From Achromobacter spanius (GTDB lineage: Bacteria > Pseudomonadota > Gammaproteobacteria > Burkholderiales > Burkholderiaceae_B): a stretch of DNA of 64,000 nt. The translations under genes were made by a program, and so were the position numbers. The stretch is from assembly GCF_003994415.1 (NCBI RefSeq), contig NZ_CP034689.1, positions 248,001-312,000 of the forward strand, given 5' to 3'. This document shows, in pieces, positions 34,916 to 43,846 of the stretch (within the stretch, counting starts at the first letter, position 1; every line of letters begins with the position of its first letter). The notes beneath the pieces were generated by a model. The model was given only the letters and a program-made list of their open reading frames with translations, had not been told where the DNA came from and did not search any database.

Positions 34916-35655
34916 ACCCGTCCGAGTTCGCCTTGTACGTCGAAGGCCTGACCGTCTCGTTCAACGGCTTTGTCGCCGTCAACGACCTCAACCTGTATGT
35001 TGATCAGGGAGAGCTGCGCGTGATCATCGGCCCCAATGGCGCCGGCAAGACCACGCTGCTGGATCTGATCTGCGGCCGCACCAAGGCCACCGCCGGCTCC
35101 ATCCGCTTCAAGGACACGGAACTCACCGGCCTAGCCGAGTATGAAATCGTGCGTGCGGGTGTGGGCCGAAAATTCCAGACCCCTTCCATCTACGAAACCC
35201 TGTCCGTGCGCGAAAACCTGGAAGTGTCGTTCCCGGCCGGGCGCAGCGTGTTTGGCGCGCTGACCTTTCGGCGTAGCGCGGCCGTGATCGAACGGGTCGA
35301 GCAGGTGGCCGAAGAGATCTTTCTTGCCGATCATCTGGACCGATCAGCGGAGCTGCTCTCGCACGGCCAGAAGCAATGGCTGGAAATCGGCATGCTGCTG
35401 ATGCAGGAGCCCGAGCTGATGATGCTGGACGAACCGGTGGCCGGCATGAGCGTGTCCGAGCGTGAGCGCACGGCCGAATTGCTCAATCGAATCAGCCGCA
35501 ATCGATCGCTCATCGTGATCGAGCATGACATGGAATTCGTGAAGAACATCGCGCACAAGGTCACGGTGCTGCACCAGGGCCGTGTGCTGGCCGAGGGCAG
35601 CATGGACAAGGTGCAGTCCGATCCGCGCGTGGTTGAAGTCTATCTCGGCCACTGA
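34912..35655 (+). CDS. urtD: Urea/amide ABC transporter ATP-binding protein (UrtD family)
   Basis: A 247-residue LivG/UrtD-type ATPase. Walker A is GPNGAGKTT, the signature region reads LSHGQKQWLEIGMLLMQEPE (S-H-G-Q, usual for UrtD), Walker B is LMMLDEP, and the switch His is in VIEHDMEFV. It starts within the stop of urtC. It energises transport together with UrtE. Confidence 0.95.
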   Translation: MNPSEFALYVEGLTVSFNGFVAVNDLNLYVDQGELRVIIGPNGAGKTTLLDLICGRTKATAGSIRFKDTELTGLAEYEIVRAGVGRKFQTPSIYETLSVRENLEVSFPAGRSVFGALTFRRSAAVIERVEQVAEEIFLADHLDRSAELLSHGQKQWLEIGMLLMQEPELMMLDEPVAGMSVSERERTAELLNRISRNRSLIVIEHDMEFVKNIAHKVTVLHQGRVLAEGSMDKVQSDPRVVEVYLGH

Positions 35656-35669
35656 GGCCAGGAGGCAAT

Positions 35670-36362
35670 ATGTTCAATATCGCTGGCCTGGTTTCAGGCT
35701 ATGGGCAAAGCAAAGTCATCCACGGTGTCGACCTGGCCGTGGCGTCCGGTGAAATCGTCGCCGTGATGGGCCGCAACGGCATGGGCAAGACCACGCTGTT
35801 CAAAACCATGATGGGCATGCTGCCCACCATGCAGGGCTCGATCTTGCTGGACGGCAAGCCGCTCGAACGCCTGGAGAGCCATCAGCGCGTGCGCAGCGGA
35901 GTGGCTTACGTGCCACAGGGCCGCATGATCTTTCCGACGCTGACCGTTGAAGAGAACATCCGTACCGGCATGCGCGGGCGGGCGCTGCGCGACACCATTC
36001 CGGAAGACATCTACGCCCTGTTTCCGGTGTTGCACGACATGCGCGGCCGGCGTGGCGGCGATCTGTCGGGCGGGCAGCAACAGCAGCTTGCCATCGCCCG
36101 CGCCCTGGTCACCAACCCGCGCGTGCTGCTGCTGGACGAACCCACCGAGGGCATACAGCCGTCCATCATCAAGGACATCGCCCGCAGCCTGCTGGAGATT
36201 CGCAAGCTGCGCAATCTGGCCATTGTGGTGTCCGAACAAGTCTTGAGTTTCACCATGCAGATCGCCGACCGGCTCATCGTGATCGACAAGGGCCGCTTCG
36301 TGCACGAAGACCCGCGCGAGCGCGTGGACGAGAAGACGATCAGCAAATACCTGTCTGTCTGA
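35670..36362 (+). CDS. urtE: Urea/amide ABC transporter ATP-binding protein (UrtE family)
   Basis: A 230-residue LivF/UrtE-type ATPase with Walker A GRNGMGKTT, signature LSGGQQQQLAIARALV and Walker B LLLDEPTEGIQPSI, the last phrase being typical of UrtE. AGGAGG lies just upstream of the ATG. It is followed by the formamidase gene after 29 bases, in one operon. Confidence 0.95.
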   Translation: MFNIAGLVSGYGQSKVIHGVDLAVASGEIVAVMGRNGMGKTTLFKTMMGMLPTMQGSILLDGKPLERLESHQRVRSGVAYVPQGRMIFPTLTVEENIRTGMRGRALRDTIPEDIYALFPVLHDMRGRRGGDLSGGQQQQLAIARALVTNPRVLLLDEPTEGIQPSIIKDIARSLLEIRKLRNLAIVVSEQVLSFTMQIADRLIVIDKGRFVHEDPRERVDEKTISKYLSV

Positions 36363-36391
36363 AGTCGTTGTCCATCTCAAAGGAGCATGAC

Positions 36392-37621
36392 ATGCCTGAA
36401 ACCCTGATCAAGGTCGACCTGGCCCAATCCCCCTACGAAAACGAAGGCGTGCACAATCGCTGGCACCCCGATATTCCCATGGCGACGTGGGTCAAGCCGG
36501 GCGATGACTTCGTGCTTGAAACCTACGACTGGACGGGCGGCGCGATCAAGAACGATGACGATGCCTCTGACGTGCGCGATGTGGATCTGTCCACGGTGCA
36601 CTTCCTGTCCGGCCCGGTCGGCGTCGAAGGCGCCGAGCCCGGTGATTTGCTGGTGGTGGACCTGCTGGATATCGGCGCCAAGCAGGAAAGCCTGTGGGGC
36701 TTCAATGGCTTTTTCAGCAAGAACAATGGCGGCGGCTTTCTGACCGAACACTTCCCCTCGGCGCAAAAGTCGATCTGGGATTTTGAAGGCATGTTCACCA
36801 CCTCGCGCCATATCCCCGGTGTGCGCTTCGCCGGCCTAATTCACCCGGGCTTGATCGGCTGCCTGCCGGATCAGGCACTGCTGGACACGTGGAATGAGCG
36901 TGAACAGAAGCTGATCGACAGCGACCCCGAACGCGTGCCGCCCCTGGCCAATCCGCCCGCGCCCAAGACGGCGCATATGGGCAAGCTGAAGGGGGCCGAG
37001 CGGGATCGCGCTGCAGCCTCCGGCGCACGTACCGTGCCGCCGCGCGAGCATGGCGGCAACTGCGACATCAAGGATCTGTCGCGCGGTTCCCGGGTGTTCT
37101 TTCCGGTCTACGTCAACGGTGGCGGCCTGTCTGTCGGCGACCTGCACTTCTCGCAAGGCGATGGCGAGATCACCTTTTGCGGCGCCATCGAAATGGCGGG
37201 CTGGGTGCATATGCGCGTGTCGCTCATCAAGGGCGGCATGGCCAAGTACGGCATTCGCAATCCCATCTTCAAGCCCAGCCCCATCACGCCGAACTACAAA
37301 GACTATCTGATCTTCGAAGGCATTTCGGTCGATGAAGGCGGCAAGCAGCACTATCTGGACGTACACATCGCCTATCGCCAGGCCTGCCTGAACGCCATTG
37401 AATACCTGAAGAAGTTTGGCTATTCGGGCGCGCAGGCGTATTCGATATTGGGCACCGCGCCGGTGCAGGGCCACATCAGCGGCGTGGTGGACATCCCCAA
37501 TGCCTGCGCGACCTTGTGGCTGCCGACCGAGATCTTCGACATCGACATCCAGCCCAACGCGCTGGGCGACGTGCCGCAGATAACGCGCGGCATGGACATG
37601 CCTATCGCCAAAGACCTTTAA
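36392..37621 (+). CDS. fmdA: Formamidase
   Basis: A 409-residue enzyme of the FmdA/AmdA acetamidase-formamidase family, which hydrolyses formamide to formate and ammonia and is unrelated to the nitrilase-type amidases. Family blocks include WHPDIPMATWVKPGDDFVLE, HFLSGPVGVEGAEPGDLLVV, PPREHGGNCDIKDLSRGSRV and SILGTAPVQGHISGVVDIPN. ATG 36392 is taken because AGGAG lies 6 bases upstream and the length then fits Methylophilus FmdA. It follows the UrtABCDE-type genes and is followed by an FmdB gene, the order seen in fmd loci of methylotrophs. The operon thus imports amides and releases ammonia. Confidence 0.95.
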   Translation: MPETLIKVDLAQSPYENEGVHNRWHPDIPMATWVKPGDDFVLETYDWTGGAIKNDDDASDVRDVDLSTVHFLSGPVGVEGAEPGDLLVVDLLDIGAKQESLWGFNGFFSKNNGGGFLTEHFPSAQKSIWDFEGMFTTSRHIPGVRFAGLIHPGLIGCLPDQALLDTWNEREQKLIDSDPERVPPLANPPAPKTAHMGKLKGAERDRAAASGARTVPPREHGGNCDIKDLSRGSRVFFPVYVNGGGLSVGDLHFSQGDGEITFCGAIEMAGWVHMRVSLIKGGMAKYGIRNPIFKPSPITPNYKDYLIFEGISVDEGGKQHYLDVHIAYRQACLNAIEYLKKFGYSGAQAYSILGTAPVQGHISGVVDIPNACATLWLPTEIFDIDIQPNALGDVPQITRGMDMPIAKDL

Positions 37622-37630
37622 GGAGGCGCC

Positions 37631-37963
37631 ATGCCGCTCTATGACTATCGCTGCCAGGACTGCGGCGAGTTCTCGGTGCTAAGGCCCTTGTCGCAATGGC
37701 GTGACCCCGCGCCTTGCCCCGATTGCGGCGGCGCCTGCGAGCGCTTTGTGAGCGGCGCGCCGGCGGTCTCGGCGCTGTCATCGGCAATGCACCGCGCCCG
37801 CGCCGTCAACGAACGCGCCGCCCATGAACCCCGCAGCACCCGCAGCGGCCACGGCATGGGTTGCGCTTGCTGCTCAGGCGCCAAGGCTACTGGTCGAACA
37901 CGCCAGACAGCCGACGGCGGCAAAACCTTCGCCGGCGCCCGGCCCTGGATGATCAGTCACTGA
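37631..37963 (+). CDS. fmdB: FmdB family zinc-ribbon protein
   Basis: A 110-residue protein beginning MPLYDYRCQDCGEFSVLRPL, the standard FmdB start, with CxxC at 8-11 and 29-32 forming a zinc ribbon. The C-terminal half is low complexity (His, Arg, Gly) with another Cys pair (GCACCSG). In Methylophilus FmdB is described as a regulator of formamidase expression; the biochemical role is not settled. It sits 9 bases after fmdA. Its last 11 bases overlap the end of the convergent AraC pseudogene. Confidence 0.9.
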   Translation: MPLYDYRCQDCGEFSVLRPLSQWRDPAPCPDCGGACERFVSGAPAVSALSSAMHRARAVNERAAHEPRSTRSGHGMGCACCSGAKATGRTRQTADGGKTFAGARPWMISH

Positions 37964-38872
37964 AAGCGGGCGGCGACAGCGTAAAAGACTCCCGCATGTC
38001 GCGCGCCTCTTCAACCGGAGTTCGCCCAAACAGGCGCTTGAATTCACGGCTGAACTGCGAGGTGCTTTCATACCCCACGCGGCCGGCTGCCGCCGCCGCA
38101 GTGAGGCCGTCGCGGATCATCATCAGGCGTGCTTGGTGCAGCCGAGTGGACTTGATGTACTGGATGGGCGACGTCTGCGTCACCGTGCGGAAGTTTGCGT
38201 GAAACGCCGGCACGCTCATGCCGGCTTCTTCAGCAAGGTGCGTCACATTCAGCGGCGCGGCATAGTCAATGTGGATGCGCTTCAGCGCTTTCGCGACGCG
38301 GCCGAATCGGCCGTGGTGGGCTAGCGCCGCACGCATCGCGCCGCCCTGTCCACCCGTCAATACGCGATAGCAGATCTCGCGCACCAGACTGGGCCCCAGA
38401 ATCTTGGCGTCCCTGGGCACCGTCAGCGCCTCCAGCAGCCGCACCGTCGCGCTGGCCAGGTTGTCGTCAAGCTTGGTCGACACCATGCCATTGGGGGGTC
38501 GTCGGCCAGGCCCGTGGCGCCGATCTGTGTGATCAGGTCGCTGAGCTCCAGCAAATCCAAACGGATGGATACCGCAAGCATCGGTTCCTCTGGCGAGGCC
38601 TGCGTTTCCGTTGAGAACGGCAACGGTACCGACAGCACCAGGTAGTGCTGTGCGTCGTAGATATAGACCTCGCTGCCCAAAAAGCCCAGTTTGCGGCCCT
38701 GGCAAACGATCACGATGCTTGGTTCATAGAGCACCGGCGTACGACCTAGCGGGCGATCAGAGCGCATCAGCCGAACGCTTTCCAGCGTGGTCTGGGTGTA
38801 GCCCTCGTTAGGCGCCAGCTTTTGAATAAGGCTGACCATCTTGATCGAGGCGGGGGAACGGGCTGTCGACAC
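37953..38872 (-). pseudogene. AraC family regulator interrupted by a frameshift
   Basis: Two leftward frames together encode an AraC-type regulator of about 305 residues. The upstream part (GTG 38872, AGGAGA upstream) carries the AraC-N cupin region (LIQKLAPNEGYTQTTLESVR, PSIVIVCQGRKLGFLG). The downstream part carries two helix-turn-helix motifs (NVTHLAEEAGMSVPAFHANF; GYESTSQFSREFKRLFGRTP). The break falls at a run of six G on the + strand (38493-38498): one more base would join DDPP to NGMVSTKLDD. It may be a true mutation, a slippage-prone tract or a sequence error. The gene is divergent from the SDR gene, its likely target. Confidence 0.82.
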
Positions 38873-39123
38873 CGCGGTCTCCTGGTGGTTCGCGATAGCC
38901 GGAATTCTAACTGCATGCTGCGCAGGGTATCCGCGCGAACGATAGGAATAGGCAATAACCGCATTGCTCCGTGTATTCGCCGGAGAGCTAGCCATCCCTA
39001 TCATTCATTTAGCGGCACATAAGAAATGTCGCTTCATTCAGGGCCGTAACCCGGCAACGGCGGTATCAGGGATCAGCGTGGGCGTCGTCAGCCAGAGTCG
39101 AACCAACGATAGGAGTATGCAAT

Positions 39124-39864
39124 ATGGCACGAAATTCGAACGAGTCCAAAGTCATTCTGATCACGGGCGCCAGCAGCGGTATTGGCGAGGGCGCCGCCCG
39201 CTTGCTTGCGGCACAGGGCCACCGGCTTGTCATTGGCGCGCGCCGCACCGACAGGCTTGCCGAACTGGCTCAATCGATTGAAACGACCGGCGGCGTTGTT
39301 CGCTATCGCGAACTTGACGTGACCTTGGCCGATGACACGGCGGCGTTTGCACGCTTCGCCCTTGAAGCGTTTGGCCGCATTGATGTGCTGGTCAACAACG
39401 CGGGCGTGATGCCGCTCTCGCCGCTTAACGCGCTGAAGGTCGACGAGTGGAACCGCATGATCGACGTGAATGTGCGTGGCGTGCTGCATGGCATCGCCGC
39501 CGTGCTGCCGACGATGGAAGCGCAAGAACAGGGCCAGATCATCAACATTTCGTCGATCGGCGGCCTGTCGGTGTCGCCCACGGCGGCGGTGTACTGCGCG
39601 ACCAAGTTCGCGGTGCGCGCCATCTCCGACGGGCTGCGCCAGGAAACGGACAAGATCCGCGTCACGGTGATCTGCCCCGGTGTCGTGGAGTCCGAGCTTG
39701 CCAACACCATCTCCGACGACACCGCGCGCAAGGCCATGCGGGAATTCCGCCGCATCGCCATCACGCCGGATGCCATCGCCCGCGCCATCGCCTACGCGGT
39801 TGAGCAGCCCGCTGACGTCGACGTCAGCGAGATCGTGGTGCGGCCTACTGCCAGCCCTTACTGA
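39124..39864 (+). CDS. Short-chain dehydrogenase/reductase
   Basis: A 246-residue classical SDR oxidoreductase. The NAD(P) motif TGASSGIGEGAARLL lies at about residues 14-28, with Arg residues after beta-2 (GARRTDRL) favouring NADPH. NNAGVM, the catalytic Ser in ISSIGG and the YCATK motif (Tyr/Lys) are intact. AGGAG precedes the ATG. Relatives of this type are often under divergent AraC regulators, as here. The substrate is not predictable. Confidence 0.93.
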   Translation: MARNSNESKVILITGASSGIGEGAARLLAAQGHRLVIGARRTDRLAELAQSIETTGGVVRYRELDVTLADDTAAFARFALEAFGRIDVLVNNAGVMPLSPLNALKVDEWNRMIDVNVRGVLHGIAAVLPTMEAQEQGQIINISSIGGLSVSPTAAVYCATKFAVRAISDGLRQETDKIRVTVICPGVVESELANTISDDTARKAMREFRRIAITPDAIARAIAYAVEQPADVDVSEIVVRPTASPY

Positions 39865-39870
39865 ACGCCG

Positions 39871-40009
39871 CTGGCAGGGCTGACAGAAGCGCTGACGGCA
39901 GAAGTGGCCGAGCTGGGCATCCGTGCAACCGTGGTGTGTCCCGGCCGGCGCGTCCGACTTCCTGAGCAGCGACGCATTGGCCGTCGCCAAGCATAAGTCA
40001 TTGATTTAA
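39871..40009 (+). pseudogene. Remnant of a second SDR gene (3' end only)
   Basis: Directly after the SDR stop the + strand encodes LAGLTEALTAEVAELGIRAT and VVCPG, the end of the Rossmann fold of another SDR. A frameshift near 39945-39950 is needed to continue into ASDFLSSDALAVAKHKSLI and a stop at 40009. It lacks a start, the cofactor motif and the catalytic motif, so it is a decayed 3' fragment. Its sequence differs from the intact neighbour, so it is not a simple tandem duplication of that gene's end. Confidence 0.6.
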
Positions 40010-40011
40010 AA

Positions 40012-40058
40012 GCGTTTTGGATGGTTTTTGTTTTTTTGTTCAAAACCATCCAAAACGC
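40012..40058 (-). terminator. Long hairpin, probable terminator of the LysR gene
   Basis: GCGTTTTGGATGGTTTT at 40012-40028 is perfectly repeated in inverse at 40042-40058, giving a 17-bp stem with a 13-base loop. Read leftward it lies 15 bases after the LysR stop and is followed by CTTTTAAAT, fitting a Rho-independent terminator. The stem is longer than usual. Confidence 0.7.
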
Positions 40059-40073
40059 AATGAAATCATGTGC

Positions 40074-40964
40074 TTAGCTGTTTGCAGCCGCCTGCGCACG
40101 CAACCACGCCGCCACCGTCTGAACCGGCGCCGAACTCGGCCGGTCGGCATACATCGCCAGGTGATAAGTGTGCCCATCAATCTCGGGCCCGAAGGGCTGC
40201 ACCAAATGGCCGGCTGCCAACTCGTCGGCAATCAACGCCAGGCTGACCAGCGCAATCCCGTGCCCGGCCACGGCCGCTTGTATCGCATGCCCCTCATCTG
40301 AAAAGCGCAACTGGCTTGCTTGTTGCGGCAGCGGCAATTGCGCGACGGCGAACCAGCGTTCCCAGGTGGGGTTTTCGGGATGGGCCTGCTTCCAGTCGAA
40401 ACGGATCAGGGGCACGCGCGCCAGATCCGCCGGCGATGTGGCGCCGAGACGCGGGTTCGCCACGGGGGCGAAGCGGTCGGTGAACAAGGGTTGCGTGACC
40501 AAGCCGGGATAGGGCCCACGACCGTAGCGAATGGCGATGTCGACCGCCGTGGATCGCAGGTCGGCAAGCTCGTCGCTGGCTTGCAACTGCAGGTCAATGC
40601 CGGGATGCTGGCTGCGGAAATCGCTCATGCGCGGCACCAGCCATTTCACGGTGAACGCATTGGTGGCCGAGATGCTGACTTGAATCCGCGTGCGCTGTTG
40701 GGTCAATCGGGCGAGCGTCGCCTCGAAGGCATCGAAGCCGTCACGCAGCACCGGGAACAACTGCGCGCCCGCTTCGGTCAGCGCCACCTTGCGCACTTGG
40801 CGGTCGAACAGCGCCAGACCGGTCTGCGCTTCCAGAGCGCGAATCTGATGGCTGACGGCGGTTGGCGTTACCGCCAGTTCGGTGGCGGCGGCCTTGAAGC
40901 TGCCCAGGCGGGCGGCGGCTTCGAAGGCGCGCAGTGCAGATAGCGGAAGGGTGCGGCGGTGCAT
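40074..40964 (-). CDS. LysR family regulator (GcvA-like)
   Basis: A 296-residue regulator of the GcvA subgroup. The N-terminal helix-turn-helix reads PLSALRAFEAAARLGSFKAA and continues TELAVTPTAVSHQIRALE. The effector domain includes VSISATNAFTVKWLVPRMSD and DIAIRYGRGPYPGLV. It is divergent from the RidA-OYE gene pair, which it probably controls from the dyad at 41015-41038. Confidence 0.93.
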   Translation of the reverse strand: MHRRTLPLSALRAFEAAARLGSFKAAATELAVTPTAVSHQIRALEAQTGLALFDRQVRKVALTEAGAQLFPVLRDGFDAFEATLARLTQQRTRIQVSISATNAFTVKWLVPRMSDFRSQHPGIDLQLQASDELADLRSTAVDIAIRYGRGPYPGLVTQPLFTDRFAPVANPRLGATSPADLARVPLIRFDWKQAHPENPTWERWFAVAQLPLPQQASQLRFSDEGHAIQAAVAGHGIALVSLALIADELAAGHLVQPFGPEIDGHTYHLAMYADRPSSAPVQTVAAWLRAQAAANS

Positions 40965-41014
40965 GGCGGAATGAGGGCTGGGGTGGCGTATAGATGAATT
41001 TATCTCGTCTTATA

Positions 41015-41038
41015 GCTGACAAATGAACCTTTGTCAGC
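41015..41038. promoter_or_regulatory. Perfect dyad in the LysR-RidA divergent promoter
   Basis: GCTGACAAA (41015-41023) and TTTGTCAGC (41030-41038) form a perfect 9-bp dyad around TGAACC, and a second, weaker dyad (GATCAG at 41069 and CTGATC at 41085) follows. The position between divergent LysR and RidA genes suggests the LysR binding region. Confidence 0.5.
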
Positions 41039-41123
41039 GCAGCGGCGCATTCCTACAGTAGAGGCATGGATCAGTCATCTACGGCTGATCTTCCAACCAT
41101 CTACAAATGAGGAAATATTCATC

Positions 41124-41519
41124 ATGCTGAAACGTGTCACGACCCAACCCGACAACTACGCGCCCTTCCTGCTGTCGCAGGGCATCCAGTTTGGCAATCT
41201 GCTTTTCATCTCGGGACAAGCGGGCGCCGCGGATGACGGCAAGATTGTGGAAGGCGGCTTCATGGCGCAAGGCGAGCAGGCTTTCTCCAACCTGCGCCGC
41301 GCGCTGGAAGCGGGCGGCTCCAGCCTGGACGACGTCATCAAGGTCACCATCTTCGTGACCGACATGGGGCACTTCAAGGACGTCGTGGCCCTGCGCCGCC
41401 GCTTCTTCTCGGCACCCTATCCGGCCGACACCATCGCCGAGATCAAGGCCTTGTACGACCCCGCCGCCATGATCGAAATCGAAGCCATCGCGGCCGTGCG
41501 CCACCAAGAGGGCGACTGA
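41124..41519 (+). CDS. RidA/YjgF family protein
   Basis: A 131-residue member of the Rid family, whose founding member deaminates reactive enamine/imine intermediates. Blocks such as GNLLFISGQAGAADDGKIVE, ALEAGGSSLDDVIKVTIFVT and YPADTIAEIKALYDPAAMIE are typical, but the C-terminal catalytic Arg context of archetypal RidA (VEIEAIA with preceding Arg) is changed, so it may belong to a Rid2-Rid7 subgroup. ATG 41124 is chosen for GAGGAA at 41109-41114. It is followed after one base by the OYE gene. Confidence 0.92.
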   Translation: MLKRVTTQPDNYAPFLLSQGIQFGNLLFISGQAGAADDGKIVEGGFMAQGEQAFSNLRRALEAGGSSLDDVIKVTIFVTDMGHFKDVVALRRRFFSAPYPADTIAEIKALYDPAAMIEIEAIAAVRHQEGD

Positions 41520-41520
41520 C

Positions 41521-42696
41521 ATGAACACGCCTGTCGATCGTCCCGCGAGCCACACGCCGACCGCGCACGCGGGGCTGTTCACGCCGCTGCGGGTAGGCAC
41601 AGCGCTAAGCCTGCCCAACCGTCTTGTCGTTGCGCCCATGACCCGCGTCAGCGCCACGGCGGGTGGCCACGCCACGGCGTTGGTGGCCGATTACTACGAG
41701 GCCTTCGCGGCTGGCGGCTTTGGCCTGGTGATTACCGAGGGCATCTATACGGACAAGGCTTACGCGCAGGGCTATCTCTTTCAGCCGGGGCTGGCCGACG
41801 ACGCGCAGCGCGATGCGTGGCGCGCCGTGGTGGACCGCGTGCACGGCCAAGGCGGCCGCATCGTGGCGCAGTTGATGCAGGCGGGCGCGCTGTCGCAGGG
41901 CAACCCCTATCGCGATACGGCAAAGGGGCCTTCGGCGGTGCTGCCGAAGGGGCAGCAGATGGCTTTCTATCGTGGCGAAGGGCCGTACCGCATGCCCGAA
42001 GCGATGTCGGCCGATGACATCGCCGAGGCGATCGACGGGTTTGCGCAAGCCGCGCGCCGGGCGCAAGAGGCCGGGTTTGATGGTGTGGAAATCCACGGCG
42101 CCAATGGCTATCTGCTGGACCAGTTTCTGACGGCCCATACCAACGTGCGCAATGACGGTTACGGCGGCAGCCTGGACAAGCGGCTGCGCCTGACAGTGGA
42201 CGTCATTCAGGCGGTTCGGCAGGCCACGTCTGCGCCATTCGTGGTGGGAGTGCGCTGCTCACAAGGCAAGGTCAACGACTTCACGCACAAGTGGGAAGGC
42301 GGCGAGGCCGATGCGGCGCACATCTTCCGCACGCTGGGGGCGCAGCCCATCGATTACCTGCACACGACGGAATTCGAAGCCTGGCGGCCTGCTTTCGGTG
42401 AGCATGGTGCAAGCCTTGCGGCGCTGGCGCGCCAGCACGTTTCCGTGCCGGTGCTGGCCAACGGTTCCTTGCATGACGCCACGCAGGCCGAAGGCATGCT
42501 TGCCCGGCAAGAGGCGGACTTCGTGTCGCTGGGCCGGGGGGCGCTGACGCATGCCGATTGGCCCGCTAGGCTGCGCGCGGGTGCGGCGCGCGAGACCTTT
42601 GATCGTGGTCTTCTTGCGCCAATTGCTGACCTGGCCAACGCGATTCGGCATCGGGCTCAGCGCCAGCCTTCTGTTGCGGACGCGGCGGCGGGTTAG
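41521..42696 (+). CDS. Old Yellow Enzyme family NADH:flavin oxidoreductase
   Basis: A 391-residue FMN-dependent TIM-barrel oxidoreductase. FMN-site segment NRLVVAPMTRVSA lies near residue 40, the HGANGYLLDQFLTAHTNVRN substrate/flavin block near 190, NDGYGGSLDKRLRL just after, and the C-terminal phosphate-binding FVSLGRGALTHADWP near 330. The family reduces activated alkenes or acts in degradation pathways. It is cotranscribed with the RidA gene, suggesting a shared substrate that yields imine or enamine intermediates. Its 3' end overlaps the convergent hypothetical gene by 131 bases. Confidence 0.93.
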   Translation: MNTPVDRPASHTPTAHAGLFTPLRVGTALSLPNRLVVAPMTRVSATAGGHATALVADYYEAFAAGGFGLVITEGIYTDKAYAQGYLFQPGLADDAQRDAWRAVVDRVHGQGGRIVAQLMQAGALSQGNPYRDTAKGPSAVLPKGQQMAFYRGEGPYRMPEAMSADDIAEAIDGFAQAARRAQEAGFDGVEIHGANGYLLDQFLTAHTNVRNDGYGGSLDKRLRLTVDVIQAVRQATSAPFVVGVRCSQGKVNDFTHKWEGGEADAAHIFRTLGAQPIDYLHTTEFEAWRPAFGEHGASLAALARQHVSVPVLANGSLHDATQAEGMLARQEADFVSLGRGALTHADWPARLRAGAARETFDRGLLAPIADLANAIRHRAQRQPSVADAAAG

Positions 42697-43222
42697 ACGC
42701 CTTGTCTTCGGTGCCACTGCGCAGCTTCTCCGCCTGGTTCACCGGGGCAACCGTGGCGGACGTGGGCTGCGCTGCCGCGCTCAAGGGCAGCGGCAGCATT
42801 GGCGGCACGCCGACCACGAAGCGATACGGCAACTGCGGCAACAGGCCCTGGATGGTGCCCAGGTCATTGGCCGCTTCGGCGCGCACCTGCAAGGCGGTCT
42901 GTTCGTCGCGCAGGGCCCGGTTGACGGCGATGGCATGCGCGTCCAGCCTGGCCTGCTGATCGTGAAACGCCTGGATGGCCAGTTTCAAACAGTGGGCGGT
43001 GTACGCATCGCGCAGCGGGTTCAAGGACGCGCCCGCCTCATCGCTTCCCGTCTTGTTTGCTTGCCGGCTGGGCGTCGCGGCTGCTGCCGGCACAGCCTGC
43101 CGCGCTGCGTGGATGCGCGCAAACTGCTGCGCCTGCGGGCGTGCCGCGTGTTGGGCGCGGTAAGGGTCCGGGATCGTGTCGATACGGGTGTGCCCAATCG
43201 GGTCGACGGCTCTGGAACTCAT
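42566..43222 (-). CDS. Hypothetical low-complexity protein
   Basis: A 218-residue protein that I do not recognise. The middle (LNPLRDAYTAHCLKLAIQAF, then ALRDEQTALQVRAEAANDL) is predicted helical; both ends are rich in Ala, Pro, Gln and Arg and probably disordered. A good ribosome site (AAGGAG) precedes ATG 43222, which supports it as a gene. Its last 131 bases lie antisense to the end of the OYE gene, where high GC keeps several frames open, so the true C terminus is less certain. Confidence 0.55.
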   Translation of the reverse strand: MSSRAVDPIGHTRIDTIPDPYRAQHAARPQAQQFARIHAARQAVPAAAATPSRQANKTGSDEAGASLNPLRDAYTAHCLKLAIQAFHDQQARLDAHAIAVNRALRDEQTALQVRAEAANDLGTIQGLLPQLPYRFVVGVPPMLPLPLSAAAQPTSATVAPVNQAEKLRSGTEDKASNPPPRPQQKAGAEPDAESRWPGQQLAQEDHDQRSRAPHPRAA

Positions 43223-43308
43223 GACAACTCCTTGCGTGGCCGTGGCGATTTACGGCGCATGGCGCGATGGCATACCGTTGCGGCATGGCGGCTCAGCATG
43301 GCGAGCGG

Positions 43309-43824
43309 CTACCGTTTCCCGCCGCTTGCTTTCTGGGCGCGTCGTTGCAGGCGTAGCCAAATCAGTTGCACGGCCGAGCCCACCAGAAACACCGCGAACC
43401 ATGTGGCAAGCGCGCCGCGCACCAAGGGGGCTTGCGGGCCGTCAGCAAGTGGATGGCTAACGGGCAGCCGCGTCAGCGTTTCCGCGATGCCCGGCACGCA
43501 CATCAGGAAAAAGCTGAAAGAAAACCCAAGCTGAGACAGATAAGGATGCGCGCGCGACAACAGCGGCAGTCGCGGCACGAGCAATGCGCCTGCCACCGAC
43601 AGCAGCGCCAGGATACCCAGCGCGTGCCCGACATTGAATCCGCCGGAACTGGACAGCCCGAACGACGTCAGCACCGCCACCAGCAAGCCGCCCAGGTAGA
43701 TCTTGCCGGCGCGCGTTGCGCTGTCGATGCCGCGATAGCGCACAAAGCTGTACGCGCCAGCCGCAAGAGGCACCAGGCTGATGAGGGTGTGTGCGGCCCC
43801 CAGGGTGGAAATAGGATGTGGCAT
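43309..43824 (-). CDS. Small integral membrane protein
   Basis: A 171-residue protein with four predicted membrane helices (AAHTLISLVPLAAGAYSFV; YLGGLLVAVLTSFGLS; HALGILALLSVAGALL; ALATWFAVFLVGSAVQLIWL) and a basic C terminus. It resembles DUF2306-type membrane proteins of unknown function. A TetR-type operator lies 23-40 bases upstream of its ATG and the TetR gene is directly upstream on the same strand, so it is probably the repressor's target. Confidence 0.78.
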   Translation of the reverse strand: MPHPISTLGAAHTLISLVPLAAGAYSFVRYRGIDSATRAGKIYLGGLLVAVLTSFGLSSSGGFNVGHALGILALLSVAGALLVPRLPLLSRAHPYLSQLGFSFSFFLMCVPGIAETLTRLPVSHPLADGPQAPLVRGALATWFAVFLVGSAVQLIWLRLQRRAQKASGGKR

Positions 43825-43846
43825 GGGGATGTCTCCGAAAGAAAAT

